Source: Onchidella celtica (taxonomy: Eukaryota > Mollusca > Gastropoda > Systellommatophora > Onchidiidae). From it: DNA of 64,000 nucleotides. Below are positions 46,301 to 56,589 of the stretch, piece after piece; the stretch's first letter is position 1; each line of letters begins with the position of its first letter. The stretch spans positions 41,342,335 through 41,406,334 of the forward strand of contig OZ007579.1 in assembly GCA_963931925.1 (NCBI GenBank), given 5' to 3'. A program made the position numbers and the translations under genes. The notes beneath the pieces were generated by a model, which had not been told where the DNA came from, made no database searches, and saw nothing but the letters and a program-made list of their open reading frames with translations.

Positions 46301-49300
46301 AGGGATGGCAGAATATCTCCAGTTCGGGAGTAATAGCATTGTTAGAGGGTGTGAGGTGGTTGTAATTGATTTTGACATTCAGTAGTTCGTGAAAGCACGA
46401 ATTGTGCTGAGTCAAGTTAGTAAGATTTTTGGATTTAATTGTTATTAACCTATTTAGAAGACGACCTTGTCTGTCTTAGTGCAAGGCCGTAACCGACTTG
46501 TACAATAGAATAAATTATACTGCGAGCTCAGCTCGGAGCTGACCGCACCAATGAAATCTAGGGATTTGGACGGTAGTTGCAGGTGGCTAGACAGTATAAA
46601 AGTCAGCCCAGACATATATCCTGCACTCCATACAGAAAACTCCAATCTGTGCAGGCGTCGGCACGATTCTGCCTGAAGAATCATAAAGTTTTGTACGACT
46701 CATGTCTAGTTCACTATAGACATTTGAGATGAATCCATATGCCTGAATGAGATATGCCCACCGCTATTGTCCATCGTTCCCTGGTGTCCACCAGGGAATA
46801 ATCGTAAGTGTTTGTCTATTGATGACTCAACCATGAACGAGGAGCTGAACATAAGTTATCCAGTAGGACAGGATTGTCGCATATACTAGGAGTGCTACCC
46901 AAGAATGCAAGATAAAGATATATATAGACTTGCAACTAGTATGAATGTATGGCATACACATCTGTGAATTGTGATTGATTTGTCTGGATGAGGCTGGGAA
47001 TTGCCAGCCCATCCTAGAGTAGATCTCTAGACTTAACTACGTCAGTTTGTATTGACGGGCTCGATTATTATAAGCGTTAGGCACAAATGGCTGAGATGAC
47101 ATTGTCGCCAGAGACCATATTAGTGTATTGATTGACATATAGTAGGCAGACCAGATCTGAGATATATATAATTAGTACTTAGATTGTTAGTGAGTCAGAA
47201 GTATAATAATATTATAGGAATCTAGAGTAGAATTCTAGTGAGGTTTTATTGAATTTGGATTATTTGAATTTGATGCTGCTGATGTTGTCTTTACTATATA
47301 ATAGATCTAGACAAAATTGTTAGGGTAATAAATGTAATTAAATTTGTGGCCCTGCAGGTCTGTTTATGAAACTTAATTCAGATTGTTCTTAGTGTGTGGC
47401 ATGGTACGAAAGTTTAGATATTAAATACCTCTCGATTTAAATGCAGTCATAATACCATCATTGAGAAGACCCCTTCGTAACACTGGAGGGGATTATCACC
47501 CCTTTCAACATCGTAACAGGCTGTTTTTTTTCTTTTTTTTTTTTTTTGTCACAGTAGCAGTGTCACAATTTTGCATCATAAATTTACCATCATATCATTA
47601 TCAAGCATCCTTTTCATACTATGCGCCATGGGCCCCGCCCCCCGCTCAGCGTGCAAATTATGTGCACCGTTTCTTTAGTAGTGCGAAGAAGAGTCTCATC
47701 TTATCTTTTCTAGTATCTTTGATAAAGGACACACCAGTCAGCCCACACCCTAAAGTTACCAGCCTATTTCAACAAAAACTGAATTCCAGCAGCATACTAA
47801 TACACAGAGTCAAATATAAGTACCCTGAAAAAAAAGATGGAAATTAGCACCTTAACAATCTTCATATACTAGCTGAGTTGCCCGGCCTTGCCCAGGATAA
47901 ACTGATTTATTAGTTTCAGTTCTGGGTGATTATTATGGACCTGCTTCATTTTGCCTGTTCCTTTAGCTTTATTTTATTTTATTTTTGTTTGTTTTTAGAT
48001 AAGTTTTACTGCTATCCCTTTGCACGTTGATATCCTGCGCATCCCGTCAAATGGCAATGATTTGCGCACGGGTTAGTTTGTTTGTTAGTGAACACATCGC
48101 AGGAAGTGATAACGTCACGCGTAGGTGGAAGTGGGCTATTATTAGAAACATACATCAATATCTTATTGATCATAAATTTCGGATCAAACGCTCTCGTGAA
48201 TTTAGTCTTTAATTATAACCGCATTTACCGATTAACTCAGAAATAATAAACGGTTTTGTTTGTGTATAGCGATAGGAACAATGTTCGCTATCCCATAATT
48301 CTTTGTGCCAAATTTCAGGTCGGTGCGTTGTGTAGTTTCCGAGTCCACAGGACTATTAGGGGTTTTGTTGTAGCTTTATTATATAGATGGATGGCAAGTT
48401 AAGAATATCCCAATAAAAGTGATATTGCTTGTTATGAAAATAATACTAGAAAAACATAAAATGTTGGAATATTTTTTTAAACTGTTCACCTTTCTTGAGA
48501 GGTCATTAATTCAAACACTACTGTGTTAGGTGAGAACTTACCAGTTCTTCAGGTATATCAACAACCTGTGAGTCGTGGACCGAGGTGACCACAATGGTGT
48601 TAGCATCAATGGCCTCCATGGTCCTCATCATGGCATACTCCAGGTCAGCAAACCCTTTCCCCTTGCCAATACGGTAGCCTGGAAGGGACAACCAATACCA
48701 TAAGCTTGCCTTAAATGTCAATTACCATGGCTTAAACATTGTTCATATTAAACTTATGTTGATGAAAGCTTTTGTGGCTCTTTCTTATCTATCTAAACCT
48801 TATCCTCTTTCCAGGACATTTCCACTTTCTTCATTTTCAGATATTTGGCTGTGTGGTTTCTTCAGACTTAGCAAAGCAGACCTTAAAAAGTGGACATTCA
48901 TTTCATTCTGCCAAGATGAATCAACGAATCAACATCCTGCCTGGATGGATAACAAATTAACATAATGATCGCTAGATAATTATGGAAACAAATTCACTAG
49001 AATGAAATCCGCCATTATCTTGCTATACCTCGGCAATGAAGTGTGACAAAATAATAGCTGTCTTACATTACAAGGCAATCCACTCAAAGGGGGAGATCCC
49101 AAAAAAATGTACCTGTAATAATGAAGTGTTATGAGATGACGTACCTTTCCTAGAGACAGCCACGCTGCCAACCACAACCAAATCAATTTTGATCTTGTCT
49201 TCCAAGCCAATTTCCTTGCTGTTTTCTTTCACACCCTGTGGTGGACATAAAAACGTTGTATTCAGTATGATAGTCATGATATTATGACAAGAAATTCACT

Positions 49301-52300
49301 AGATAGTTCTACTGAGAACTGAGTCTGAGTTTGAGGTTGGGTTTTACAGCACGTCGGGATGATAATGGCCACTTTGCACCTTTCACGGCCTATTTGGGTC
49401 CTTTATGTTTGATATTCAGATCTTCACCAACCTAAATTTGACAAATACAATTAAATACACATAAATCTTATTACATTGGTAAAATTGTCAAAAGTTTTGA
49501 ATCAGATCTGAAAAGAGTTATGAAAATGTGTATTAGTTTTTAAATCAAGTTGAAGAGCATAGCCTCTTTCAGAAAGGACAATGAATATCATGTCTCTGGA
49601 GATATATAATACTTCTATGTGAATCAACCTGAGAGGTGCAGCAGTGACGCAACTTCTCCTTGTCTGCTCCCTCAGGTGGAAGAACTCGGTTCAGCAATCC
49701 TGTGCGAAGTTGAGGTGTAGGTACCAGCAGGTTCTTCTGGCTCTGAAGATTAAAACAGAGGGAACATTACATACATCACTGTTACCAAGCTCTGCTTCAG
49801 CCAACATTAAAACCAACATAACCCATTCAATCATATCAAGATTAAAAAGTCCCAAACTGACCATCCTTTTACCTAAAAGTATAATACAGTGCTTTCTTTA
49901 GGATGACAAATTAAACACACTCCTAAAGTGTGAACCGCAATACATACAAAGCACATATTAATTTTGTAGTATACATGCACTGCCTAGTTTTTCATTTGAA
50001 ACAGAAAATAAAATATTCTTAAATTTGTATAATTCCAACTCATTACCTTAAATCTGCTACCAAAAGCATTTGAATTTTAAGGCCTCAAAGAATCGTTAAC
50101 ATTACAATAACTTAATATTGGATTGTGTCTACTTTTTGATGCAGTTTAGGATCAGGTGTTTTTGGATGCTCAAGTCACTTAATTTGTTCTTAAAAACAAG
50201 CATAGGGATCAACTGGCTCGGAATTGGTGGGGAACAATGGCCATAGTAGTGACACAGATTAGAGGATCCGTAGGCAAATTTTCATCATCATAAAAATTGA
50301 TTTTCCTTGCAAATATTAAAGCAAGATAGGCAAAATTTCACTCACTGCCATCCCTGTCAATTCTGAATCAAGCTGACTATATTTAAAATCTTTCTAAATC
50401 CAGGAATCTAATAAAACAAGTACTGTTGTGCATGACAATGTTAAGAACCATACTCAACCAAACTGCTTACAGCACTTAGATCAACAACAAAAGAAACTGC
50501 CACAGAAACAAAGACTCCACTCAGGAAGAAGTGAAGGAAAGAAAAATGACTATGTCAAAGTTAGGAATGTATTTTTAAGGATCTCTGAAAAGTAACACTG
50601 TAATGATGTTATATGAAACTGGACTGAAGAAATTCACACACAAACACTCACATGAACAAACTGCTGATAATTTTCTTCCTCTTGGAGATGTTTTAACAGG
50701 ATCTTGCGATGCCAGAAATGACCATGACTAATGGCATATTGAATGGACAAAATGTGTTGCTTCAGCAGCCACAAAAACAAACCTTTCCACTTGATAAAAC
50801 CTTTTCTTCACTTCTGAACTTCACAGCATGAAAATGCAAATGCAAAATGTGTGTGGGTATTGGTGTACATAAAATCTAGTTCAGAAATAATACGGCAATC
50901 ACAAAAGCTGAAAGTATGCAGAGCAAAGATGGGGGCAAGGAAAGTAAAAAAGCTCGAGCAACAATTTTCAAAGCAGACTTGCACCTATAAATGAAATAAA
51001 GCGAATGACAAAAAAGTACCTGATTGAGCAGAACAAGATCCTTCTCCGCCTGAAATAAACAGAAATTACAGGACAAAGTGACAGTCGGATCACCAACAGA
51101 TATAGACAGAGGAAATTATAAAAACACTATGCTCGTACCATTTCCTTATAATGCATATCCCCAGTTACTTGTTCAAACAAAAAATTATTTTATCACCAAA
51201 GCATTAAAAAAATGACAGGGCACCATTATTTTCCTCCAAGTACAAAAACGAAATAAAAATTTTCAAAACAGAAGAGGAAAAAATGGCCACAGCCCGTGTT
51301 TTGTCTACAAAAAAGAGCCAAGTTTCCTGAAACATGTTGCAATGGTCATGCTGCTGACAAAAGAGACAGAAATTATTTTTCCTCCACCCTCAGTTGGTAG
51401 AGTATGGTTCATAACATTTGACATTCCCTGAACATTTTTCAAAACCAGCAGTAAGAAAACTACAGTGGATGAAAATGGGAAATTTTTTTTTGTGTAAAAA
51501 TCAGAATTCTTGGTACAGTATGAGCAATGTGTCACTTCTTGTGCATAATCACATCTTGTTCTGAGCACTGGTGCCATGTATCAATTTCCAGAAATAATTT
51601 CAGCAGTAAGAAAAAACATTTTGGTTGAGATGAAGAGTAAATGAACAAAAAAAAAAAGAAAGAAAAGCATTACTGAGCAGAAAGTGCAATTTACCTCCAA
51701 CACCAAAAATCTAGCCTGCTCCTGCGGTTTATCGGGATTCACTTTCACAGTTCTGGCCTTCTTGAACTCATCCAGAGTGGATAGCTTGTCATTTGCCGTT
51801 GCTGCACCCTGTACAAAATCAGACAAACATCGGCGTCACTTTGAAAACAATGGTTTGAACTAATCTTAAACATGCACTTTCTACCGTCATATCCACAGAC
51901 GCTAGTGAATGTAAACAAAATGTTCTGTTACTATTCTGCTGTGCAAAAGCACAGTGATGTAACTGATAAGAGATACAAAGACCATTTATGTTGCTCTGCC
52001 TTTGCACAGCAATATTACAGACTGACTAAACTATGAATCCATATTTCCAGCACAAAAAGCTACAGCAGTCACACAATGGTGGATATGACAAAAACCAGGG
52101 ATAAAGGTGAAATTTGTAAATACCGCTCTAAAAAATCAAAATAAAATATTTCTAAAATGATTTCAAACACAATATTTTGACTGAATGCACAAAAATAGCC
52201 AATCTTTCATATTATAAGCAAATCTCAATTTCCATAGGAAATTCCCCCCCCCCAGCCTGGGGGGGGGGGGGGGGTGTTCTCAGGAAGTTGCTCTTCGATT

Positions 52301-54465
52301 TTGCCAGGTCCACTCTCCAATACCAACATAAACCCAAACAACCCAGTGTTAATTTTCCTCTTACAAAATTGAATTAAGTTTACTTTTAAACTAAAGCAAC
52401 TTTAACCCATAATGAAGGATTACTTTTTGTTGTGCCACCTGCATGCAGGAAGGAATCAGCATCTGCTGTATTGCATGGAACTACAAAGTATTTATTTCGT
52501 GAGTTTGAATTCGGAGAAAGCACACCGACCTGATAAACAGCCACATTGTGCTAGGAAGAAGCAAGACAATAGACAGATCATAGCTGAATGATAAGATACA
52601 TTTCATGTCAGTGCAAGTTTCATTTCACACATGTAAATATGAAAAAAAAAAAAACAAACCTCGAAATTGGGTATGCGATAGTGACAGGGTCTTGGGGCAT
52701 TTACCAAGTTGCTGTCTTCAAGATGGTCCCAGATCTTACGGCGGATGGCCCATTTGCCAGTTTCTGAAGGATAAGAAGTTTCTGTTCATCATTTTGCTTC
52801 AGCCATTCTTCAAGATATATTAGCATCTCAATAAAAGTTAATGAAAATTTATTGTGCAAGCTCAAAACACTGAAGTAGTATTTTTACTCTAACTTTTTTT
52901 TTTTTTTTAAATTTAGACAAAAGGAAATTTGATTTCAAAGCTCACATCATAAATATCTACTCTGTTTCAGATCATGAGATGCATTTTGTGGCCAACTAAT
53001 GTGGCCAATATATAATATTGTTATAGAAATTAGCTCTGCATAATAATTATACTCTCTTGCAGAGATGCCACCTTATGAACAAAGAAAGTGAATCAAGCCA
53101 AGAAAAAATCTGAATCTGGCGAGAAAAATCTGAATCAGTGTGAATGACAACAAAACTTAAAATTGTGCCAGTACTAAATCTACATTTCCCTTTTGGTCAC
53201 ACAAGAATGGGCTGAAAATCATCTTAAAATACTTGCACTGTTCAATTTTATTTTATTATCGGCTCTTTGTATTGGCCCTGGCCAAAACTGAAAAAGAGCC
53301 CTAATACGCCCAGAGGAACAGTAGCAAACTTGATCTTTGCCCTGAAGCTGTGTTTCTGCCACGAATGTCAGACACTTGCTGTCTTCACATGCTGCTGTGA
53401 AGATGCACAAATGCCCTGCATGATTTTTGCTCATTCTGTGCTGTTTTAGTGTTTTCTCGCTCTCATTTTGATATGGCAATTTGTCCCCACCCAACATCAA
53501 TTTTCTCAATGGCTTGGACTTGAGAAATCCCGGTCTAGATAAAAGTTTAACTGATTCTCCACAATTGCCATCTATAGATCTTGCTATGCCTACATCCTTT
53601 GATTCCTCCCTCCTTGCATCATCATTGCTGCCAAACAAATCATTTCTATACTTAAGACAATATCCAGCTAGGTTTAGAAATAAGAACTGATATAAACAGA
53701 TGTAGATCTAGCTTGCTTTGGAACTGATTCCTCCTTCCGGCACAGTCGAAGCCAAATACACATGTACAGCACTTGGACTGAACTTAGGCGAATAGATCTA
53801 GCTTGGTTCAGAATTGCCGCCATGTGAAACAGTCAAACCATATGAAGAATGTCAACAATGCTTGTGGCAAGTGAACAAATCACTGAACAATATAAGGAAG
53901 TAGGACTAATTTCCACTTTATTCCTGAAATGGTCGCCATATTCCGATTCAGTGCATTGTGTAAAATGTACTTCAAAAATCCAATCTCAGAATCTGGAAGA
54001 CGAAAATGGAAAAAAAATCCTGATTGCCTGAAGTAACAAAAATCAGATTATGGGCCTAGCTAGTCGGAAAATCACCCATTTTCAAGAAAAATTGGAATGA
54101 TTCCGATAAAATCTGAATGGGTGGCATCTCTGCTCTTATTTTGACTTGCTCTATTTTAGTAATTTACTCCTCATGGTCTTAAAAGTTATTATCCATTCTT
54201 CAGACAATTGTGAGCACTCTGGAGCTGTGGAATTTCAATTCACAAAGGTGCGAGACAGATGGTGAAACATGTGCAACACCGGTATTCATAAAGAAAACCA
54301 AAATCACTCACCATCCTCTGGGTGTATCTCACGGCGATATGGCCGGCGACGCTGGCGGTTGCCATGGTCCTTGTCCGGAGATTCATCATCTGCGGTTGGT
54401 TTGACATTCTCGATCTTGGCCTCATCATCTGGCCCTTGCGCTGCAATAGCATTGTTGTTCTCCAT
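37247..54465 (-). CDS. MTHFSD: Methenyltetrahydrofolate synthase domain-containing protein (MTHFSD)
   Basis: Thirteen coding exons on the minus strand join in frame. The ATG at 54465 has an in-frame TGA two codons upstream. Order: charged N-terminus (residues 1-51), a 5-formyltetrahydrofolate cyclo-ligase-like fold (about 52-290, with [56 protein letters not shown]), an acidic and Arg/Gly-rich linker (about 295-475), then an RRM (about 484-554; RNP2-like VWVGGL, RNP1-like RGFAFIHF) and a basic tail. The order cyclo-ligase-like domain then RRM is specific to MTHFSD, described as an RNA-binding protein; enzymatic activity is uncertain. Total about 589 residues if the 10-residue microexon and the tentative last exon are used. 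Confidence 0.92.
37926..38060 (+). repeat. Dispersed GTTTGGG-head repeat, decayed copy
   Basis: GGTTGGGCTTCAACAGCAAATC, GCTAATAGCCATTTCGCACC and GATCTTCAGAGC match the family head. It ends about 20 bp from the RRM exon border. Confidence 0.45.
38079..38323 (-). CDS. MTHFSD: MTHFSD exon 12 (RRM)
   Basis: The whole RRM in one exon: VWVGGL (RNP2 position), [28 protein letters not shown] (RNP1 position), [20 protein letters not shown]. Acceptor TGTACAG, donor GAAG|GTCGGT. Confidence 0.92.
38994..39124 (-). CDS. MTHFSD: MTHFSD exon 11 (linker)
   Basis: [20 protein letters not shown], then acidic [16 protein letters not shown]. Acceptor AACCAG, donor GAAG|GTCAGT. Confidence 0.85.
39668..39901 (-). 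CDS. MTHFSD: MTHFSD exon 10 (Arg/Gly and acidic linker)
   Basis: [15 protein letters not shown], then alternating Asp/Gly blocks and [18 protein letters not shown]. Acceptor GTACAG, donor GCAG|GTAGGG. Confidence 0.85.
40303..40400 (+). repeat. Dispersed GTTTGGG-head repeat, decayed copy
   Basis: CGAGTTTGGGTTTATAGGCA and GGCATGATATCAGCTACT, then weak similarity to CTTCATACTCC. Confidence 0.5.
40551..40566. repeat. Poly-G tract in an MTHFSD intron
   Basis: An uninterrupted run of G. Confidence 0.85.
40736..40917 (-). CDS. MTHFSD: MTHFSD exon 9 (start of the RGG linker)
   Basis: [18 protein letters not shown], then an acidic NEDEDPLEN segment, then [18 protein letters not shown]. Ends in phase 2 with AG|GTCAGT. 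Confidence 0.88.
41350..41660 (+). repeat. Dispersed GTTTGGG-head repeat, long copy
   Basis: Co-linear with 20785-21117 from the head (GGCACAATAACGGAAACTTT) through ACATTGGTAAAATTCTC and ATCTTAGCCTCTTTCG to CTTTCATGGATCCGCAG. Confidence 0.65.
41738..42150 (+). repeat. Dispersed repeat pair, copy 1
   Basis: Shares with 45360-45660 the blocks GCCAGTGTCCCC, TCACCAGGTAATCTTCAG, ATGCCCACTGACCCAGTTT, AATAGGCCTGTTC-like, CATCATGTATTG and GGGCAGTGT-GTATGCTTGG, in the same order and orientation. No coding. Class unknown. Confidence 0.6.
42442..42567 (-). CDS. MTHFSD: MTHFSD exon 8
   Basis: [18 protein letters not shown] then [13 protein letters not shown]. Acceptor GCTCAG, donor TCCAG|GTAAGT. Ends the cyclo-ligase-like domain. 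Confidence 0.93.
43340..45124 (-). mobile_element. 5'-truncated LINE insertion in an MTHFSD intron
   Basis: Bounded by a 10-bp duplication AATCAAATAT (43330-43339 and 45125-45134). The 3' end (left side) has a CAT/ATG-type microsatellite tail. The insertion cuts the element between EN and RT. Confidence 0.88.
43357..45123 (-). pseudogene. LINE reverse transcriptase, one nonsense codon
   Basis: Open over 532 codons from the truncation point: NRPPP spacer, [39 protein letters not shown] (motif A with its Asp), [23 protein letters not shown] (catalytic box), [16 protein letters not shown] at 43527-43525 replaces the Trp expected in the W-NPQGKR box. The same frame then continues for 55 codons through [11 protein letters not shown] to a natural stop at 43359-43357. 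EN is lost by truncation. Same family type as the full-length copy at 57597. Confidence 0.88.
45360..45660 (+). repeat. Dispersed repeat pair, copy 2
   Basis: Second copy of the 41738 repeat, same orientation, about 80% alike by eye. The two copies bracket the LINE at 43340 but are not its target duplication. Confidence 0.6.
46595..46600 (+). promoter_or_regulatory. TATA box in an intronic repeat-like block
   Basis: TATAAA in ACAGTATAAAAGTCAGCCC, about 50 bp before a possible start. Could be an LTR promoter, but no LTR ends could be fixed. Confidence 0.3.
46777..46798. repeat. Perfect 10-bp stem with 2-base loop
   Basis: TTCCCTGGTG-TC-CACCAGGGAA. Confidence 0.9.
47871..48390 (+). repeat. 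Dispersed CTAGCTGA-type repeat, plus copy
   Basis: Starts ACTAGCTGAGTTGCCCGGCC. It passes through TGATTATTATGGACCTGC, ATGATTTGCGCACGGG, GGATCAAACGCTCTCG and GTAGTTTCCGAGTCC, and ends near TTATTATATAGATGG. It is the inverse of the copy at 35455-36155. No protein recognised. Confidence 0.55.
48542..48678 (-). CDS. MTHFSD: MTHFSD exon 7
   Basis: [16 protein letters not shown] and [13 protein letters not shown], the glycine-rich phosphate-binding loop region of the family. Donor AACTG|GTAAGT. Confidence 0.93.
49145..49235 (-). CDS. MTHFSD: MTHFSD exon 6
   Basis: [20 protein letters not shown]. Acceptor CACCACAG, donor GAAAG|GTACGT. Ends in phase 1. Confidence 0.92.
49323..49600 (+). repeat. Dispersed GTTTGGG-head repeat, near-complete copy
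   Basis: Head GGTTGGGTTTTACAGCACGT, GATGATAATGGCCACTTTGC, the ATTTGGGTCCTTTATGTTTG block, ACATTGGTAAAATTGTC and AGCATAGCCTCTTTC. The 3' end is lost. Confidence 0.65.
49629..49742 (-). CDS. MTHFSD: MTHFSD exon 5
   Basis: [20 protein letters not shown], the nucleotide-proximal loop of the domain, then CCTSQ. Acceptor ATCTTCAG, donor CTCAG|GTTGAT. Confidence 0.92.
49743..51019. other. MTHFSD intron, nothing recognised
   Basis: AT-rich, no repeat or coding signature. Confidence 0.35.
51020..51049 (-). CDS. MTHFSD: MTHFSD candidate 30-bp microexon
   Basis: [10 protein letters not shown] between acceptor TTTATTTCAG and donor CAATCAG|GTAC. Phase 0 on both sides, so it can be included or skipped without changing frame. 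Vertebrate MTHFSD has no residues here, so the ancestral isoform should skip it. Confidence 0.45.
51695..51808 (-). CDS. MTHFSD: MTHFSD exon 3
   Basis: [20 protein letters not shown] then ARFLVLE. Acceptor TGTACAG, donor TTGGAG|GTAAAT, phase 0 at both ends. Confidence 0.92.
52244..52274. repeat. C-run and G-run palindrome
   Basis: Ten C, then AGCCT, then sixteen G. The two runs can pair, and the G-run could also form a quadruplex. Confidence 0.85.
52660..52763 (-). CDS. MTHFSD: MTHFSD exon 2
   Basis: [18 protein letters not shown] and [12 protein letters not shown], the conserved opening of the cyclo-ligase-like domain. Donor TCGAG|GTTTGT. Confidence 0.9.
53060..54132. mobile_element. TIR element with CAGAGATGCCACC ends, copy A
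   Basis: 1,073 bp. Inverted ends CAGAGATGCCACC and GGGTGGCATCTCTG. Flanks CTCTTG (53054-53059) and CTCTTA (54133-54138) match at 5 of 6 bases. The subterminal region repeats AATCTGAAT. On the minus strand 53219-53638 is open for 139 codons, but its counterpart in the 56 kb copy is not preserved, so coding is doubtful. Confidence 0.68.
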
Positions 54466-54539
54466 GCTTTCTCACAGAGCTTTTTTCTCGCCTCAGTCTG
54501 CGTCTCCACCAGTTGGAGAGATTTCTGGGCACTTGCTTT
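54312..54539 (-). CDS. MTHFSD: MTHFSD exon 1 (5' UTR and N-terminus)
   Basis: Acceptor TTTCCAG before 54539, start ATG at 54465-54463, donor GGATG|GTGAGTG. Encodes [11 protein letters not shown] and a charged stretch ending REIHPED. The acceptor implies at least one non-coding exon upstream. A second frame is also open across the exon. Confidence 0.8.
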
Positions 54540-56039
54540 CTGGAAATACAAGATAGACACTTCAAAAAAAAAAAAAAATTTAAGCGTTTGCAAAGAGGTT
54601 AATACTTCATCTCTGTGAATTGAATAAGTTTTTTAACATGAAAACAAACCTATTAAATGTCCTATGACAAACATGCGCACTTCACTATATTTGATTAACA
54701 CGTCGCGCTTCTTCAAATCAAGAGTTGTTCTGACAAAACTGTGGCTTCCCAACGCCTCACTTGATTATTGGCTAAATAAGCAACAATTTTGCTTGAAGAT
54801 TAGTTGGAAAACGACAAAATGTGATCTATCCAAGTCAAATTCAGACTTGTAAAGAGAATGATGAAAATGATGACAGCAGTAGATCTGATGTGAATGCAAC
54901 ATTACCAATACCACATAATTTCCTTTAACAAAACTTCATACTGATCTTTTACAATGTTTTTCTTTCCTCGCCTGCATTCTTTATTTCATTCCTTCAAATT
55001 GGTGTATAATTTGTGAGATTTGACAGACAAATGACAAAGTCAGTAACATTTTTCAAACATGAACCATTTCTTGTGTGTGGCGATCTAGGTAAATCTGTCT
55101 GATGGTAGGAAAAAATTCAGGGCTGAATGAGTTCATGCATTGAGCTGCAACTGTCATGCCTCGTGTTAACCATACAAAAAGCACTCCTGTAGAGGACTAA
55201 CTCACCCTCCACATGGCCTCTCCCACTAAAGTCACGACTTTGTGGGTATCCTCATACTCCCATCAGTTTAGTAATGAAATTCTGGCCCGTATGCACATTC
55301 AGAAGCCCCCCCCCCCCCCCCCAAATTTTCTGGTGCAAGCAGTAATGAAATAACCAGTCTCTCTTATGCCCATATTCAGCATCACTGTACCACCCTGGAC
55401 ACCTCACCTTACTTTTACTTGGGGAATTTAAGTCCCTAAATTGTTCCATTGGATTTACATGTATCTTATTATAAAAAAAAATAGTGGCGGGAGTAAATCA
55501 TTGTGGTGCAATTTCGCCCCTTTTTTTGCTCGACTCTACAGCCTACACGACAGTTTAAAAAATTATAAAATTAATTTTCCTAAGTGTCAACGAATCCAGT
55601 ACAATCGCTTTTGTGTCGCCCTATTATGTTGATTCAAGTTTCAAGCCCTTTTAAATTAAGTCGCAAAAAAGTAAAATACAATGAGCTTTGTTTTGGCTCC
55701 CTGTAGTAAGCCTACCGCACCGGAAAGGATGTATTAATACGCGTTCAGTTCGGTGCGCGCAATTTCCCTACCAGAAATGACTGCGTAGTGCTCTGGTGCG
55801 CACGAAATTTGTAATTTGTAGTAAGACTTTAGATTATGGGAAGCTTTGTAGACCAAAAACAAAGAGAGAGATAGTAGGGTGGGTTCACAGGTTTATCCCG
55901 GATAATGCCGGGAACTTCATCTAGTACTACTAGTATAAAAAATTCTATCCCACTTTTACAGACACAGCACTTGGCTGTGCTGCTATTTTGAAAATTGACT
56001 CATGAAAGTCGATGCCATATTTTGATGCCTCGCACATCG
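54540..56039. other. Upstream of the MTHFSD start
   Basis: A minus-strand donor-like GGAGG|GTGAGT near 55207 could end a 5' UTR exon. A poly-C run lies at about 55309. The rest shows nothing recognisable. Confidence 0.3.
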
Positions 56040-56589
56040 TGAAGGTTAAAAAACTTACACTGTTTACAGTTAATTATCTTATTATCCACCCTGTCTTAAT
56101 CTTGGCCAAAACTGAAAAAGGAACCTCTCCGGAAAAACACTGTGGCAAATTTATCTTTGCTCTGGAGGTGTGTTTTTCCTACAATTATGTCAAATAAAAG
56201 CTGCCTCGACATGTTGGGACTTGAGTGCCAAAATGCACAAACACCCTGCATAATTTTTGCCTATTCTGTGCTGCCGAGTGTTTTCCCACTCCAAATCTCA
56301 TATTTTACTTTTGGAATTTGTGCCCATGCAGCTTCAACCGTCTCCATGTTTATGGCTTGGATTTAAAGAATCTAGGTCCAGACAAGTTTACAATTAATTC
56401 CTTTGTTCACAATCACCATCAAAAAAATTACTTCAGACTTAATCCATAAATTTTGCTAGATCTCATTCTTGCATCTATCATAGTCACTGCCAAGTAAATC
56501 ACTTAAATCTAAACTTCGGCAATATCTAGCTAGGCTTAAATTTGAATGAAGAGATATAGGCCTAAATCTAGCTTGGTTTAGAACTGACT

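Larger units (their letters stand above)
46150..47870. other. Intronic sequence, class unclear
   Basis: Moderately GC-varied sequence with a TATA box, a perfect hairpin and a T-run at about 47525. A 50-bp stretch at 47618-47665 is the inverse of 42742-42790 (CATGG-CCCCGCCCCC-TCAGC-TGCAAA), so part of this is dispersed repeat. Confidence 0.35.

Noticed and set aside
46300-47483. Possible LTR around the TATA box at 46595
   Set aside because: No pair of TG/CA ends with matching inverted termini or target duplication could be found.
53219-53638. 139-codon minus-strand frame in TIR copy A
   Set aside because: The equivalent region in the copy at 56.1-56.4 kb is interrupted and not conserved as protein.
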